Shown here one piece after another: positions 15,649-24,250 of a stretch of DNA of 64,000 nt; within the stretch, counting starts at the first letter, position 1, and each line of letters starts with the position of its first letter. The position numbers were made by a program, and so were the translations under genes. This DNA is from Paracoccaceae bacterium (GTDB lineage: Bacteria > Pseudomonadota > Alphaproteobacteria > Rhodobacterales > Rhodobacteraceae). Below the pieces are notes generated by a model, which was not told where the DNA came from, did not search any database, and saw only the letters and a program-made list of their open reading frames with translations. Location of the stretch: the NCBI GenBank assembly GCA_027013095.1, contig JALUYI010000019.1, positions 62,001-126,000 on the forward strand. The letters are read 5' to 3'.

Positions 15649-16946
15649 GCGATCCGATGGTTTTTGCCACCCTCCTCGGGCTGCTTTTGGTGTTGCTCGC
15701 TGCAGGCATGTGGGTGGCGGTGTCGCTGCTGATTGTGGCCTTTGTTGCGATTGTCGCGTTTTCGCCAGCGCCTGTCGGGCTGGTTCTGGCGACGACGTTA
15801 TGGGGGCATAGCCATTCGTGGCCGCTGGCGGCGCTGCCGCTGTTTATCCTGATGGGCGAGATTTTGCTGCGCTCGCGCTTGTCCGAGGATATGTTTTCCG
15901 GCCTTGCGCCGTGGCTGGGCCGCGCGCCGGGGCGTCTGTTGCATGTGAATATTCTGGGCTGTGCGATCTTTGCTGCTGTGTCCGGGTCCTCAGCCGCAAC
16001 GGCGGCCACCATCGGGCGGATGTCGGTGCCGGAACTGACGCGCCGCAAATACCCCGAGTCGTTGATTATCGGCACGCTTGCGGGGTCGGCCACGCTGGGC
16101 CTGTTGATCCCGCCTTCGATCATCCTGATCGTTTACGGGGTTGCGACCGAACAATCCATCGCCCGCCTGTTTATCGCGGGGATTTTGCCGGGGCTAATGC
16201 TGGTGACGCTGTTTGCGGGCTATGTCATGGCGCGCGCGATGATCAATCCCGGCCTTATCCCGCATGAGGATGCCCGCCCCAGCCTTGGCGAGAAACTGGC
16301 CGCCTCAAGGCGCCTGATCCCGGTTATTTTGCTGATCGCGGGGGTGATCGGCTCAATCTATACCGGCGTTGCCTCGCCTACTGATGCCGCCGCGCTGGGG
16401 GTTTTGCTGTCAACCATTCTGGCCGCCTCGTCGGGTAGTTTTGGCTGGCAAAAGGCCCGCGAGGCGCTGATGTCGGCCACACGCACCTCGGTCATGATCT
16501 CGTTCATCCTGCTGGCGGCGGCATTTTTGACGATCGCCATGGGCTTCACCGGCATCCCGCGCAATCTGGCGGCGTGGATCGGGACATTCAACCTCAGCCC
16601 GTTTGAATTGCTGGCCGCGCTGACGGTTTTCTTTATCGTTCTGGGCTGTTTTCTTGACGGGATTTCGGTGGTGGTTTTGACCACCTCGATCATCCTGCCG
16701 ATGGTGCAGGCCGAGGGGATCGATCCGCTCTGGTTCGGAATTTACCTTGTACTGGTGGTCGAGATGGCGCAAATCACCCCGCCGGTCGGTTTTAACCTTT
16801 TCGTTATTCAGGGGCTGACTGGCATCAATATCCTCAGGATCGCCGCCCATGCCCTGCCGTTTTTCATGCTGCTTTTACTTGGCGTTGTCATCATCACCGT
16901 TTTCCCGGCGATCGTCACGGTTCTGCCGGGCCTGATGGGGCGCTAA
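15645..16946 (+). CDS. TRAP transporter large membrane subunit (DctM type)
   Basis: A 433-residue, roughly 12-transmembrane ion-coupled permease. Family stretches include LPLFILMGEILLRSRLSEDM, AVSGSSAATAATIGRMSVPE and TLAGSATLGLLIPPSIILIV, plus a second inverted-repeat half with FLDGISVVVLTTSIILP and MAQITPPVGFNLFVIQ. Together with the DctP and DctQ proteins it forms a Na+-dependent organic-acid uptake system. The start overlaps dctQ (ATGA), and its stop overlaps the end of the convergent cupin gene by 3 nt. Confidence 0.93.
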   Translation: MSDPMVFATLLGLLLVLLAAGMWVAVSLLIVAFVAIVAFSPAPVGLVLATTLWGHSHSWPLAALPLFILMGEILLRSRLSEDMFSGLAPWLGRAPGRLLHVNILGCAIFAAVSGSSAATAATIGRMSVPELTRRKYPESLIIGTLAGSATLGLLIPPSIILIVYGVATEQSIARLFIAGILPGLMLVTLFAGYVMARAMINPGLIPHEDARPSLGEKLAASRRLIPVILLIAGVIGSIYTGVASPTDAAALGVLLSTILAASSGSFGWQKAREALMSATRTSVMISFILLAAAFLTIAMGFTGIPRNLAAWIGTFNLSPFELLAALTVFFIVLGCFLDGISVVVLTTSIILPMVQAEGIDPLWFGIYLVLVVEMAQITPPVGFNLFVIQGLTGINILRIAAHALPFFMLLLLGVVIITVFPAIVTVLPGLMGR

Positions 16947-17317
16947 GCCTGATCAGGGTCGCCGCCCTCATAACAGGGCGGCTGGAATCGCGGTGTGCAG
17001 ATCACCTCAAAGATCAGCTCATCAGAGCCGGTGGCGCGGATGCGCTGCCAACTGCCCGGCGGGATCACAACGCTGTCGCCCGCGCCGACGGCCAGCCATT
17101 TGTTTGAGCCATCGTTCATCTCGCCGGTGCCGCTCTTGATGATATAGACCTCGGTCGTGCCGATCAGGCGGTGCAATTCGGTGGTTACGCCCGGGGCCAC
17201 CCGACATCGCGCCAGCGACATATGCGGGCTGTCGGCATGGTTCAGGATTTCGGTGATATAGCACCGCTCACGCGTATAGAACTCGGTCGGTTTGCGGGCT
17301 TTGATCGGTGTCAGCAT
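16943..17317 (-). CDS. Cupin-domain protein
   Basis: A 124-residue single cupin. Features are TEFYTRERCYITEILN, the metal-site region TELHRLIGTTEVYIIKSGTGEM and the second cupin motif SVVIPPGSWQRIRATGSDEL. ATG 17317 is preferred to ATG 17383 because the extra N-terminus does not look like cupin sequence and GAAAGAGAG precedes 17317. Function is not deducible: small cupins may be isomerases, dioxygenases or ligand sensors. It is divergent from the nucleoside operon and shares its control region. Confidence 0.85.
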   Translation of the reverse strand: MLTPIKARKPTEFYTRERCYITEILNHADSPHMSLARCRVAPGVTTELHRLIGTTEVYIIKSGTGEMNDGSNKWLAVGAGDSVVIPPGSWQRIRATGSDELIFEVICTPRFQPPCYEGGDPDQA

Positions 17318-17369
17318 CGATGCTCTCTTTCTCGTTGCGACTGCGGCCGACAGAAAGCGGCGGTGCAGC

Positions 17370-17402
17370 TTGACAAAATACAAGAGCCTTGACTATTGTC
17401 AA
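17370..17402 (+). promoter_or_regulatory. Putative promoter with overlapping TTGAC-N4-GTCAA palindrome
   Basis: TTGACA at 17370-17375 and TATTGT at 17394-17399 are 18 nt apart and could be the -35 and -10 elements for the nucleoside operon. The palindrome TTGAC-TATT-GTCAA (17389-17402) covers the -10 box. Its shape resembles CRP/FNR-family half-sites (TTGAY-N4-RTCAA). The site lies between the divergent cupin and binding-protein genes. Regulation is inferred. Confidence 0.4.
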
Positions 17403-17516
17403 ACGCAATAAACCGTCCGGGAACAACAGCCGGACCGGCAGCAGTCGGGTGGTGCGGCGGGGCCGTGTCTGTGGCTGCGGCTGTGACAAACCACCAGTAA
17501 TCAACAGGGTGATCAC

Positions 17517-18551
17517 ATGAATATTTTAACGAAATGCAAACACGCGCTGGGCCTTTTGGCGGCGGCTGCTGTCTCGATCTCGCTGGCCGGAGCGGTCCAT
17601 GCGGCCAAGCCTCTCAAGTTCATCTTTGTTTCGCCCGATGCAATCGGCGTCAATGCGTTCCTGAAAATGGGCAAGACCGGAATCGAGGCGGCGGGCAAGA
17701 AATACGGCGCCGAGGTCAAGACATTCGAAAGCGACTCACCCCAGTCGCGCCTTGAAAATGTCAACGCCGCCGTGAACGAGGGGGCGGACGTCGTTGTTGT
17801 GCTGGGGTTTGAGTTCAACGATATTCTGATGGATGTCGCGCCGACCGCACCAAACACGAAATTCCTGATCGTGGACCAGTGCATTTTCAAGGACCGTCCG
17901 GCCAATGTCAGTTGCGCGGTTTTCCGTGAGTATGAGCCATCCTACCTGATGGGTGTCATCGCCGGAATGAACACCAAAACCGGCAAGATCGGTGCCGTCA
18001 GCGCGCTCGATATCCCGTTTCTGCACCGTTATACTGACGGCTTTGCGATGGGTGCGAAAAGCGTCAATCCCAAGGTCGAGGTCGATGTGCGATGGGTCGG
18101 TGGTGCAAACCCGTTTGCCGATCCGGTGCGCGCTAAAGAGCAGGCGCTGGCCCTCCATGCCGCCGGGGCCGATGTGATCTTTGCGGTCACCGCCGGTGGG
18201 GACTTTGGCATTTTTGAAGGCGCCAAGCAGGCCGGCTACAAGGTTCTGTCGGTTGACGTCAACCATTGCCCCAGCGCGCCGGGCAGCATCTATGACAACA
18301 CATTGAAACATGTGGATACGGTAATCGTGAAATCCATCGGCTCAATCCTGTCGGGCAAGGGCGCGCCGATCGTCTCTTATGGTCTGAAAGAGGGAGGCAT
18401 GGGGTCGCTCTCGGTCAGTTCGAACAAGATTCTGGCCGCCAGCCAGTGTCTGGTCGCCAAGGAACCCAAGGTCGTTGCCAAGGTGCGTGCGGTGGCCGAT
18501 GACATCATTTCGGGCAAGCTGAAGATTGCCGATCCGATGTTTGCCAAATAA
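17517..18551 (+). CDS. BMP-family (PnrA-like) nucleoside ABC transporter substrate-binding protein
   Basis: A 344-residue periplasmic protein with a Sec signal peptide (LLAAAAVSISLAGAVHA). Family stretches of the basic membrane protein/PnrA group include ENVNAAVNEGADVVVVLGFE, REYEPSYLMGVIAGM, KIGAVSALDIPFLHRYTDGF and GADVIFAVTAGGDFGIFEGA. PnrA-type proteins bind purine nucleosides. The genes downstream encode the matching ATPase, two permeases and nucleoside-degrading enzymes, which supports a nucleoside substrate. GGGTGA precedes the start. Confidence 0.92.
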   Translation: MNILTKCKHALGLLAAAAVSISLAGAVHAAKPLKFIFVSPDAIGVNAFLKMGKTGIEAAGKKYGAEVKTFESDSPQSRLENVNAAVNEGADVVVVLGFEFNDILMDVAPTAPNTKFLIVDQCIFKDRPANVSCAVFREYEPSYLMGVIAGMNTKTGKIGAVSALDIPFLHRYTDGFAMGAKSVNPKVEVDVRWVGGANPFADPVRAKEQALALHAAGADVIFAVTAGGDFGIFEGAKQAGYKVLSVDVNHCPSAPGSIYDNTLKHVDTVIVKSIGSILSGKGAPIVSYGLKEGGMGSLSVSSNKILAASQCLVAKEPKVVAKVRAVADDIISGKLKIADPMFAK

Positions 18552-18588
18552 TGCACGCGAAAGAGCAGCAAAAAAGCGGTTTACCTTG

Positions 18589-20139
18589 ATGCCTGATCCG
18601 CATCCGCAGAGACCTTTCAACAAGGCGGCTTTGGGCCGCCTTGTTGACGTCAGCCGCGCGTTTGGACCGCTGAAGGCGGTTGATGCCGTATCGGTCGATT
18701 TCTTTGCTGGTGAAATTCTGGCTATCGTCGGGGAAAACGGGGCCGGAAAATCGACCCTGATGAATATCCTTTTCGGGATGCTGGCGCCGGATTCCGGCCA
18801 TGTCGAGGTCGCCGGTCACAAGGTCTCGTTTCGTTCGTCCCGCGACGCCATCAAGGCAGGCCTTGGCATGGTGCATCAGCATTTCATGCTGTTTCCCGGC
18901 CTCAGCGTGCTGGAAAACATTCTGGTGGGGGCCGAGAAAGCGACGCGATCCGGCCTTGTGGATTATCGGGCGCGGCGCGCCGAGGTGCAGGAGCTGATGC
19001 AACAGTTCGACTTTTCACTGTCTCTGGATCAGCCGGTCGGAAAGCTGCCGGTTCATGCGCGCCAGCAGGTCGAAATCATGAAAATGCTGTTTCGCGCCGC
19101 GCGCCTGATCATTCTGGACGAGCCAACGGCGGTTTTGACCCCGCACGAAAAAGATCGGTTGTTCCAGATGCTCGGGCGCTTGCGCGACGACGGGCGCGCG
19201 GTGGTCATAATCACCCATAAGCTGGACGAAGTGATGGAGGTCTCGGATCGGGTGATGATCATGCGCGCGGGCCGGAAGATTGAGGAAACACCGACGCGCG
19301 CGACCTCCCGAGATCAGATCTCGCGCGCGATGATCGGGCGCGAGATTGCTTCGCCCCCGAAAACGGACAGCCGCAAAGCCGGCATTGCCCTTGAGGTCCG
19401 GGGGGTGTCGGTGGCGCGCCCCGAGGGGCCACTGGCGTTGGAAAACCTGTCGCTCAGCCTGCGCGAGGGCGAGGTCTTTGGCATTGCCGGGGTTGCGGGG
19501 AATGGTCAGAAACCATTGGTCGAGGCGCTGGTGGGGCTGGTGCCGCTGAGTGCCGGACAGATTACGCTGGGCGGGGTGGAAATCACCAGTCTCGATGTCG
19601 GAGCCCGGCGCAGGATGGGGCTGGCCTATCTGGCCGAGGACAGGATGCGCGTTGGTCTGGCGGATGCGGCCCGGATTTATGAAAACACCATTGCCGGGCG
19701 CGAGGGCAGCCGGGCATTCTCCCGGCGCGGCTGGCTGCGGATGCGCGCCGCGCGCCAGAGCGGTGCCGAAGTCATCCGCGATTACGACGTGGCTGCAAGC
19801 GGCCCGATGCAGCGGGTCAGCGACCTGTCGGGGGGCAACAAGCAGAAAATCATCGTCGGGCGGGAACTGGCGGCAGAGCCCAGCCTTGTGATCGCGGAAA
19901 ACCCCTCATGGGGGGTGGATGTCGGTGCGATGGCCTTTATTCACCAACGCCTGTTGGCGGCGGCGACCCGGGGGGCGGCGGTCCTGTTGGTCTCAAGCGA
20001 TCTGGAAGAGCTGTTCGCGCTCAGCGACCGGGTGGGGGTTCTCTATGACGGACGCATGAACGGGATTTTTCCTCGTGCCGAACTGGATGCCTATCGGATC
20101 GGCGCGGCCATGGCGGGCAAGATCGGAGGGGCGGCATGA
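18589..20139 (+). CDS. ABC transporter ATPase with two nucleotide-binding domains (BMP/sugar type)
   Basis: A 516-residue double ATPase. NBD1 has Walker A GENGAGKST (Lys54) and Walker B LIILDEPTAVLTP; its signature is the divergent LPVHARQQVEI. NBD2 has a degenerate P-loop GVAGNGQ, normal for this family, and the intact signature LSGGNKQKIIVGREL. Functionally, one composite ATP site (NBD1 P-loop with NBD2 signature) looks complete and the other is degenerate. ATG 18589 is chosen because the upstream extension overlaps the previous gene. It couples ATP hydrolysis to the two permeases that follow, the first overlapping by 4 nt. Confidence 0.93.
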   Translation: MPDPHPQRPFNKAALGRLVDVSRAFGPLKAVDAVSVDFFAGEILAIVGENGAGKSTLMNILFGMLAPDSGHVEVAGHKVSFRSSRDAIKAGLGMVHQHFMLFPGLSVLENILVGAEKATRSGLVDYRARRAEVQELMQQFDFSLSLDQPVGKLPVHARQQVEIMKMLFRAARLIILDEPTAVLTPHEKDRLFQMLGRLRDDGRAVVIITHKLDEVMEVSDRVMIMRAGRKIEETPTRATSRDQISRAMIGREIASPPKTDSRKAGIALEVRGVSVARPEGPLALENLSLSLREGEVFGIAGVAGNGQKPLVEALVGLVPLSAGQITLGGVEITSLDVGARRRMGLAYLAEDRMRVGLADAARIYENTIAGREGSRAFSRRGWLRMRAARQSGAEVIRDYDVAASGPMQRVSDLSGGNKQKIIVGRELAAEPSLVIAENPSWGVDVGAMAFIHQRLLAAATRGAAVLLVSSDLEELFALSDRVGVLYDGRMNGIFPRAELDAYRIGAAMAGKIGGAA

Positions 20140-21158
20140 CCTTGTTCCGACACCGTCTGTTCTGGCCGCTGGCCCTGACGGGGGCGGTCTTGGTCTCACT
20201 GGTGCTGTTCCCGTCCCTCTGGCAGATGGTTCTGGCCTTTCTGGACGGGGCGGCAGGTGGGCGCGGTCATTTCAACTTTTTTTCAACCCTGTCGCGCACC
20301 AGTCTGATCGGCGGCATGGCGCTGTCGGTGTTTTTGTCGTTTCGTGCCGGCCTGATCAATATCGGCGGCGAGGGGCAGTTGGTGATCGGCGGTCTGGTGG
20401 CGGCACTGGTGGGGATATATCTGCCCGGCCCGGGGGTTCTGGTCGGGGTCGTGTCGCTGCTAGCGGCGATGCTGGCCGGAGGGTTGTGGGCGTTGCTCGC
20501 CGGATTTTTTGAGCGCGTCCTGTCGGTGCCGCTGCTGGTCGGCTCGCTGTTGCTAAATTATCCGGCAAGTTTTATCGCCTCCTATCTGGTCTCTCACCCC
20601 TTGCGCGACGTCAACAGCGGTATCGCCCAGAGCCACCGCATTGCGCATGGCGCCTATCTGCCGCGTTTTAGCGGCACGATCCTCGATTATGGGGTGCTGT
20701 TGATGGCTGCCTTTGGCATTGCCATTATTGTTGTCGACCGGTCGCGGGTTTTCGGGTATCGCGCGCGGATGCAGGGGATCAGCCCCGAGTTTGCCCGGGC
20801 CAGTGGTTTCCCGGTGACACGAATGTATTTCCAGATCCTGTTCGGCAGTGGCGCGATTGCCGGAGCGGTGGGGTTTGTCGCGGTGTTTGGCATCGCCCAC
20901 CGCTATGTCGACGGGATGCTGGTGATCCCGCTTTACGCCTGGACCGGGGTGGTGGCCGTCCTTCTGGCGCGGGTCAATCCGCTGTGGGTGCTGCCCGCGG
21001 CATTTCTATTTGCCGCCCTTCAGACCGGTGCGGCGGGGCTGGAACATTCCGCTGGAATCCCGCGCGAAATGGCACAGGTGGTGCAGGGGGTTATTATCCT
21101 GTTTCTGGCCGCGGGCGGGCAACGGTTTTTGCAGAATACGACGGGAGAGGGCGCATGA
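20136..21158 (+). CDS. ABC transporter permease 1 (BMP/nucleoside type)
   Basis: A 340-residue multi-spanning permease of the BPD_transp_2 family. Typical motifs are FRAGLINIGGEGQLVIGGLVAA, LVGSLLLNYPASFIASYLV, and the coupling-helix region ISPEFARASGFPVTRMYFQ. Start and stop overlap the neighbouring genes by 4 nt each (ATGA), showing tight translational coupling. It pairs with the second permease to form the transmembrane pore. Confidence 0.92.
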   Translation: MTLFRHRLFWPLALTGAVLVSLVLFPSLWQMVLAFLDGAAGGRGHFNFFSTLSRTSLIGGMALSVFLSFRAGLINIGGEGQLVIGGLVAALVGIYLPGPGVLVGVVSLLAAMLAGGLWALLAGFFERVLSVPLLVGSLLLNYPASFIASYLVSHPLRDVNSGIAQSHRIAHGAYLPRFSGTILDYGVLLMAAFGIAIIVVDRSRVFGYRARMQGISPEFARASGFPVTRMYFQILFGSGAIAGAVGFVAVFGIAHRYVDGMLVIPLYAWTGVVAVLLARVNPLWVLPAAFLFAALQTGAAGLEHSAGIPREMAQVVQGVIILFLAAGGQRFLQNTTGEGA

Positions 21159-22063
21159 GCGTGTTTCTGGATCCGGCCCTGTTTCAGTCACTGCCACGGT
21201 TTTTCACCCCGATCTTGCTGGCCGCCTTGGGGGGATCTCTGTGCCAGAGGGCAGGGGTTTTCAACATTGCCCTTGAGGGCCTGATGCTGATCGGTGCCTT
21301 TGCTGCGATGGCGGGTTCCTATGCGTTCCAGTCCTGGGAAACGGGGCTGTTGTTTGGCGCGGCAGCCGGTCTTGGCGGGGCGCTGCTGTTTGCGTGGTTT
21401 TCAGTCTGGCGGGGGGGCGACGATATCGTGGTCAGCATCGGCCTCAATATCCTTGCCCTTGGCGGTTCGGCCTATCTATTGCGAGCGGTTTTCGGTGCGC
21501 GCGGCAGTTTTGACAGCCCGCGGATCATTGCCCTGCCCCAGTTTGGCCTGCCGGGGCTACGGGATATTCCAGTGATCGGCGGCGCCTTTGCCGCGCAGTC
21601 CCTGCTGGTCTGGCTGGCGCTTTTTCTGGTGCCGCTGCTGGCAGCGCTACTGGCCAGGCACAGTTTTGGGCTGCGGTTGCGCGCGGCCGGCGAGAACCCG
21701 GTTGCCTTGGCCGCGGCGGGGGTCAACGCCCGCGTCATTCGCACCGAGGCGCTGGTGATCTGCGGCCTTCTGTGCGGTCTGGCCGGGGCGCAGCTGTCGA
21801 TCTCGAACGTTACACTTTTCACCGAGGGGATGAGTTCGGGGCGTGGCTGGATTGCGGTTGTCATCGTTTTGATGTGCAATGCGCGCATGTGGCTGGTGTT
21901 GCTGACCGCGGTCGTTTTCGGCTTTATCGACGCGCTGGGGTTTCGTATTCAGGGGCTTGGAATGCCGCAACAATTCACCGATGCCCTGCCTTACCTGCTG
22001 GCGCTCGGAGTGTTGGCGCTGGCCTATCGCAACCACCGTAACCCGGCTAAGGATCAAGGATGA
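21155..22063 (+). CDS. ABC transporter permease 2 (BMP/nucleoside type)
   Basis: A 302-residue partner permease. It shows FTPILLAALGGSLCQRAGVF followed by NIALEGLMLIGAFAAM, then DDIVVSIGLNILALGGSAYL and the coupling region LRAAGENPVALAAAGVNARV. The start ATG 21155 overlaps the stop of permease 1 and its stop overlaps the amidohydrolase start. As in sugar- and nucleoside-type ABC systems the two non-identical permeases form a heterodimer. Confidence 0.92.
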   Translation: MSVFLDPALFQSLPRFFTPILLAALGGSLCQRAGVFNIALEGLMLIGAFAAMAGSYAFQSWETGLLFGAAAGLGGALLFAWFSVWRGGDDIVVSIGLNILALGGSAYLLRAVFGARGSFDSPRIIALPQFGLPGLRDIPVIGGAFAAQSLLVWLALFLVPLLAALLARHSFGLRLRAAGENPVALAAAGVNARVIRTEALVICGLLCGLAGAQLSISNVTLFTEGMSSGRGWIAVVIVLMCNARMWLVLLTAVVFGFIDALGFRIQGLGMPQQFTDALPYLLALGVLALAYRNHRNPAKDQG

Positions 22064-23397
22064 CACCAAAACCACATCAGATCATCGAGAATGCCCTGAT
22101 CGTCACCTGCGATTGTGATCATACCGTTTTTGCCAAGGGTGCGATGGTGGTTGCAGGGACAGATATCGTCTGGATCGGCCCGCAGGAGGCGTTGCCCGCG
22201 ACCTTTCTGAGCGGAGCTGCGCGGCAGGACGCCGAGGGGCGGATCCTGATGCCGGGGCTGATCAACATGCATGCCCATTGCGGTGACAGCCTGTTTCGCG
22301 GCCTCGTTGAAAACCTGCCGCTCGAGGCGTGGCTGCAAACCGTCTGGACCGCGGAGGGGGCGATCCTTGGTTCCGCCGAAAACTGCCGGATTGGTGCAAG
22401 CCTCGGCTTTGCCGAGTTGCTGCTTGGTGGCACGACCAGCGTGATGGATATGTTCTGGCACGCCGATCAGAGTTTTGCCGCGGCGCGCGATATTGGGATT
22501 TGCCTGGCCTCGGGCGGGATATATTTCGATCCGCCGGGGATGGACGGCTATGGTGCGCAGCGGCGCGAGGCCGATGCCGAGGCGCTGTTTCAGGCTTATG
22601 GCGACGTCGGGCTTGCCTTTGTCGGCACGCTGCCCCACGGCGCCTATACCGTCGGCCCCGAAGGAATTCGTACTGCCTTTGCCCAAAGCCGACGCCACGG
22701 CGGGTTCTTTTCCATTCACGCCGCCGAAACCCGGGTCGAGCAGCAGACCATTGCCGAGCGATACGGCACCAGCGTCATCCGCCACCTTTCGGCACTTGGC
22801 GTTCTATCACCCTACAGCGTACTGGCCCATTGCGTTCATGTTGATGATGCCGAGATGGACCTTTTGGCCGAGACCGGAACCCATGTCGCCCATAATCCCC
22901 TGTCCAACCTCAAGCTGGGCTCGGGCTTTGCGCCGGTTGCCGCGATGCAGGCGCGCGGCATCAATCTGACGCTTGGCACCGATGGGCCGATCAGCGGCAA
23001 TGACATGGATATGTGGCTGGCGATGCGCCTTGCCGCCACCATCCACAAGGGCGCAAGCGAGGATGCCGCTGTGGTCTCAACCCGCGAGGCGTTGCATATG
23101 GCGACGCTGAACGGCGCGCGCGCGCTGGGGGCCGAGGGGCGTTTGGGCTCGCTTGAGGCGGGAAAGCGCGCCGATTTCATCCTGCTGGACATTGACGGGC
23201 CCCACGCCAGCCCGATGTTCGATCCAATCACCCATCTTGTCTTTTCTGCCGGTCGCGGAGACGTCCGGGATGTTTATGTGGCTGGGCGTCGGGTGGTCGG
23301 AGATCACCGTTTGCTGACGAGCGACCTGCCCGCCCTGACCGCTGCCGCCCGTGCCTTGCAAGGGCAGATTACCGCGGCATTGGAGGCCCGCCCATGA
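22060..23397 (+). CDS. Amidohydrolase of the nucleoside/triazine deaminase group (MtaD/TrzA-like)
   Basis: A 445-residue TIM-barrel metal-dependent deaminase. Metal-site residues are in NMHAHCGDSLFRGL (HxH), FSIHAAETRVEQQ, LAHCVHVDDAEMDLL and LGTDGPISGNDMDMW (catalytic Asp). The helix after the first motif (LPLEAWLQTVW) resembles the methylthioadenosine/S-adenosylhomocysteine deaminase group. It sits between nucleoside permeases and a nucleoside phosphorylase, so deamination of an imported adenine-type nucleoside or a purine base is the likely job; guanine or 8-oxoguanine deaminase-like activity is an alternative. Overlaps of 4 nt at both ends. Confidence 0.85.
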   Translation: MTPKPHQIIENALIVTCDCDHTVFAKGAMVVAGTDIVWIGPQEALPATFLSGAARQDAEGRILMPGLINMHAHCGDSLFRGLVENLPLEAWLQTVWTAEGAILGSAENCRIGASLGFAELLLGGTTSVMDMFWHADQSFAAARDIGICLASGGIYFDPPGMDGYGAQRREADAEALFQAYGDVGLAFVGTLPHGAYTVGPEGIRTAFAQSRRHGGFFSIHAAETRVEQQTIAERYGTSVIRHLSALGVLSPYSVLAHCVHVDDAEMDLLAETGTHVAHNPLSNLKLGSGFAPVAAMQARGINLTLGTDGPISGNDMDMWLAMRLAATIHKGASEDAAVVSTREALHMATLNGARALGAEGRLGSLEAGKRADFILLDIDGPHASPMFDPITHLVFSAGRGDVRDVYVAGRRVVGDHRLLTSDLPALTAAARALQGQITAALEARP

Positions 23398-24239
23398 GGC
23401 CCGGGTTTCAGGACCGCGTCATGGCGGCGGTGGCGTCGATCCGGGACAGTTCGGATTTTGCGCATCGGTTTTCACCATCCTTGGCGCTGGTCGCGGGAAC
23501 TGGCCTCGGGCCGATCCTTGACGACATTGCGGTGGGGGCGCGTATCTCATATGCCGAGATCGCCGGCTTTCCCCGCTCGACCGCGCCCTCGCACAAGGGC
23601 GAGCTGATATTGGGGCAGTTGAACGAGCGCGCGGTGGTGGCCCAAAGCGGCCGCTTTCACCTTTATGAGGGTTGGTCCGATGAGGACATCGTGCTGCCGG
23701 TCTATATACTGCGCGCCCTCGGGGCAGCGCGGTTGGTCGTCACCAATGCTGCCGGTGCGCTGAACTCCGACTATCGCGTCGGCGATGCGGTCCTGATTGC
23801 GGATCATCTGAATTTCATCAACCGGCACCCGCTGAAAGGGCCGAATGACGACCGGCTGGGAGTCAGGTTTCCCGATATGTCGAACGTCTATGATCGGGGG
23901 CTGCGACAGGCGGCGCGTCAGGCCGCCGAAACCCTTGGTACACCCTTGCATGAGGGGATTTATGCTGCCGTTCACGGCCCTGAATTCGAGACCAGTGCCG
24001 AGCGGCGGTTCCTCCGCTTGGCCGGAGGCGATCTGGTCGGCATGTCGACAGTGCTCGAGGTGATCGCCGCGGCCCATTGCGGCATGGCGACGCTGGGCTT
24101 TTCCGCGGTCACCAACGTGGCGACCGGCGGCCCCGAGCAACAGCCCGACACGCTGGAGGAAGTTCTGGCCAATGCCGGTCAGGGAGGTGAGAGGATCCGG
24201 CGGATATTGTTGCACATGATCACTGCGGGATCGCTTTGA
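23394..24239 (+). CDS. Purine nucleoside phosphorylase (PNP/MTAP family)
   Basis: A 281-residue trimeric-type PNP. Visible elements are the phosphate-loop LALVAGTGLGPILDDI, SGRFHLYEGWSDEDI, the substrate region LVVTNAAGALNSDYRVGD, AVHGPEFETSAERRFLRLAG, GMSTVLEVIAAAHCGM, and the base-recognition strand FSAVTNVATGG. The Asn in VTN is at the position that selects 6-oxopurines (inosine/guanosine) in PNPs. This fits an upstream deaminase step, followed by phosphorolysis to ribose-1-phosphate and free base. It overlaps the amidohydrolase by 4 nt. Confidence 0.88.
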   Translation: MRPGFQDRVMAAVASIRDSSDFAHRFSPSLALVAGTGLGPILDDIAVGARISYAEIAGFPRSTAPSHKGELILGQLNERAVVAQSGRFHLYEGWSDEDIVLPVYILRALGAARLVVTNAAGALNSDYRVGDAVLIADHLNFINRHPLKGPNDDRLGVRFPDMSNVYDRGLRQAARQAAETLGTPLHEGIYAAVHGPEFETSAERRFLRLAGGDLVGMSTVLEVIAAAHCGMATLGFSAVTNVATGGPEQQPDTLEEVLANAGQGGERIRRILLHMITAGSL

Positions 24240-24250
24240 AAGGGGGCGGC

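Noticed and set aside
24236-24250. TTG start for the SDR overlapping the phosphorylase stop
   Set aside because: ATG at 24251 has a clear AAAGGGGG ribosome-binding site and gives the normal N-terminus; the TTG would add unneeded residues.
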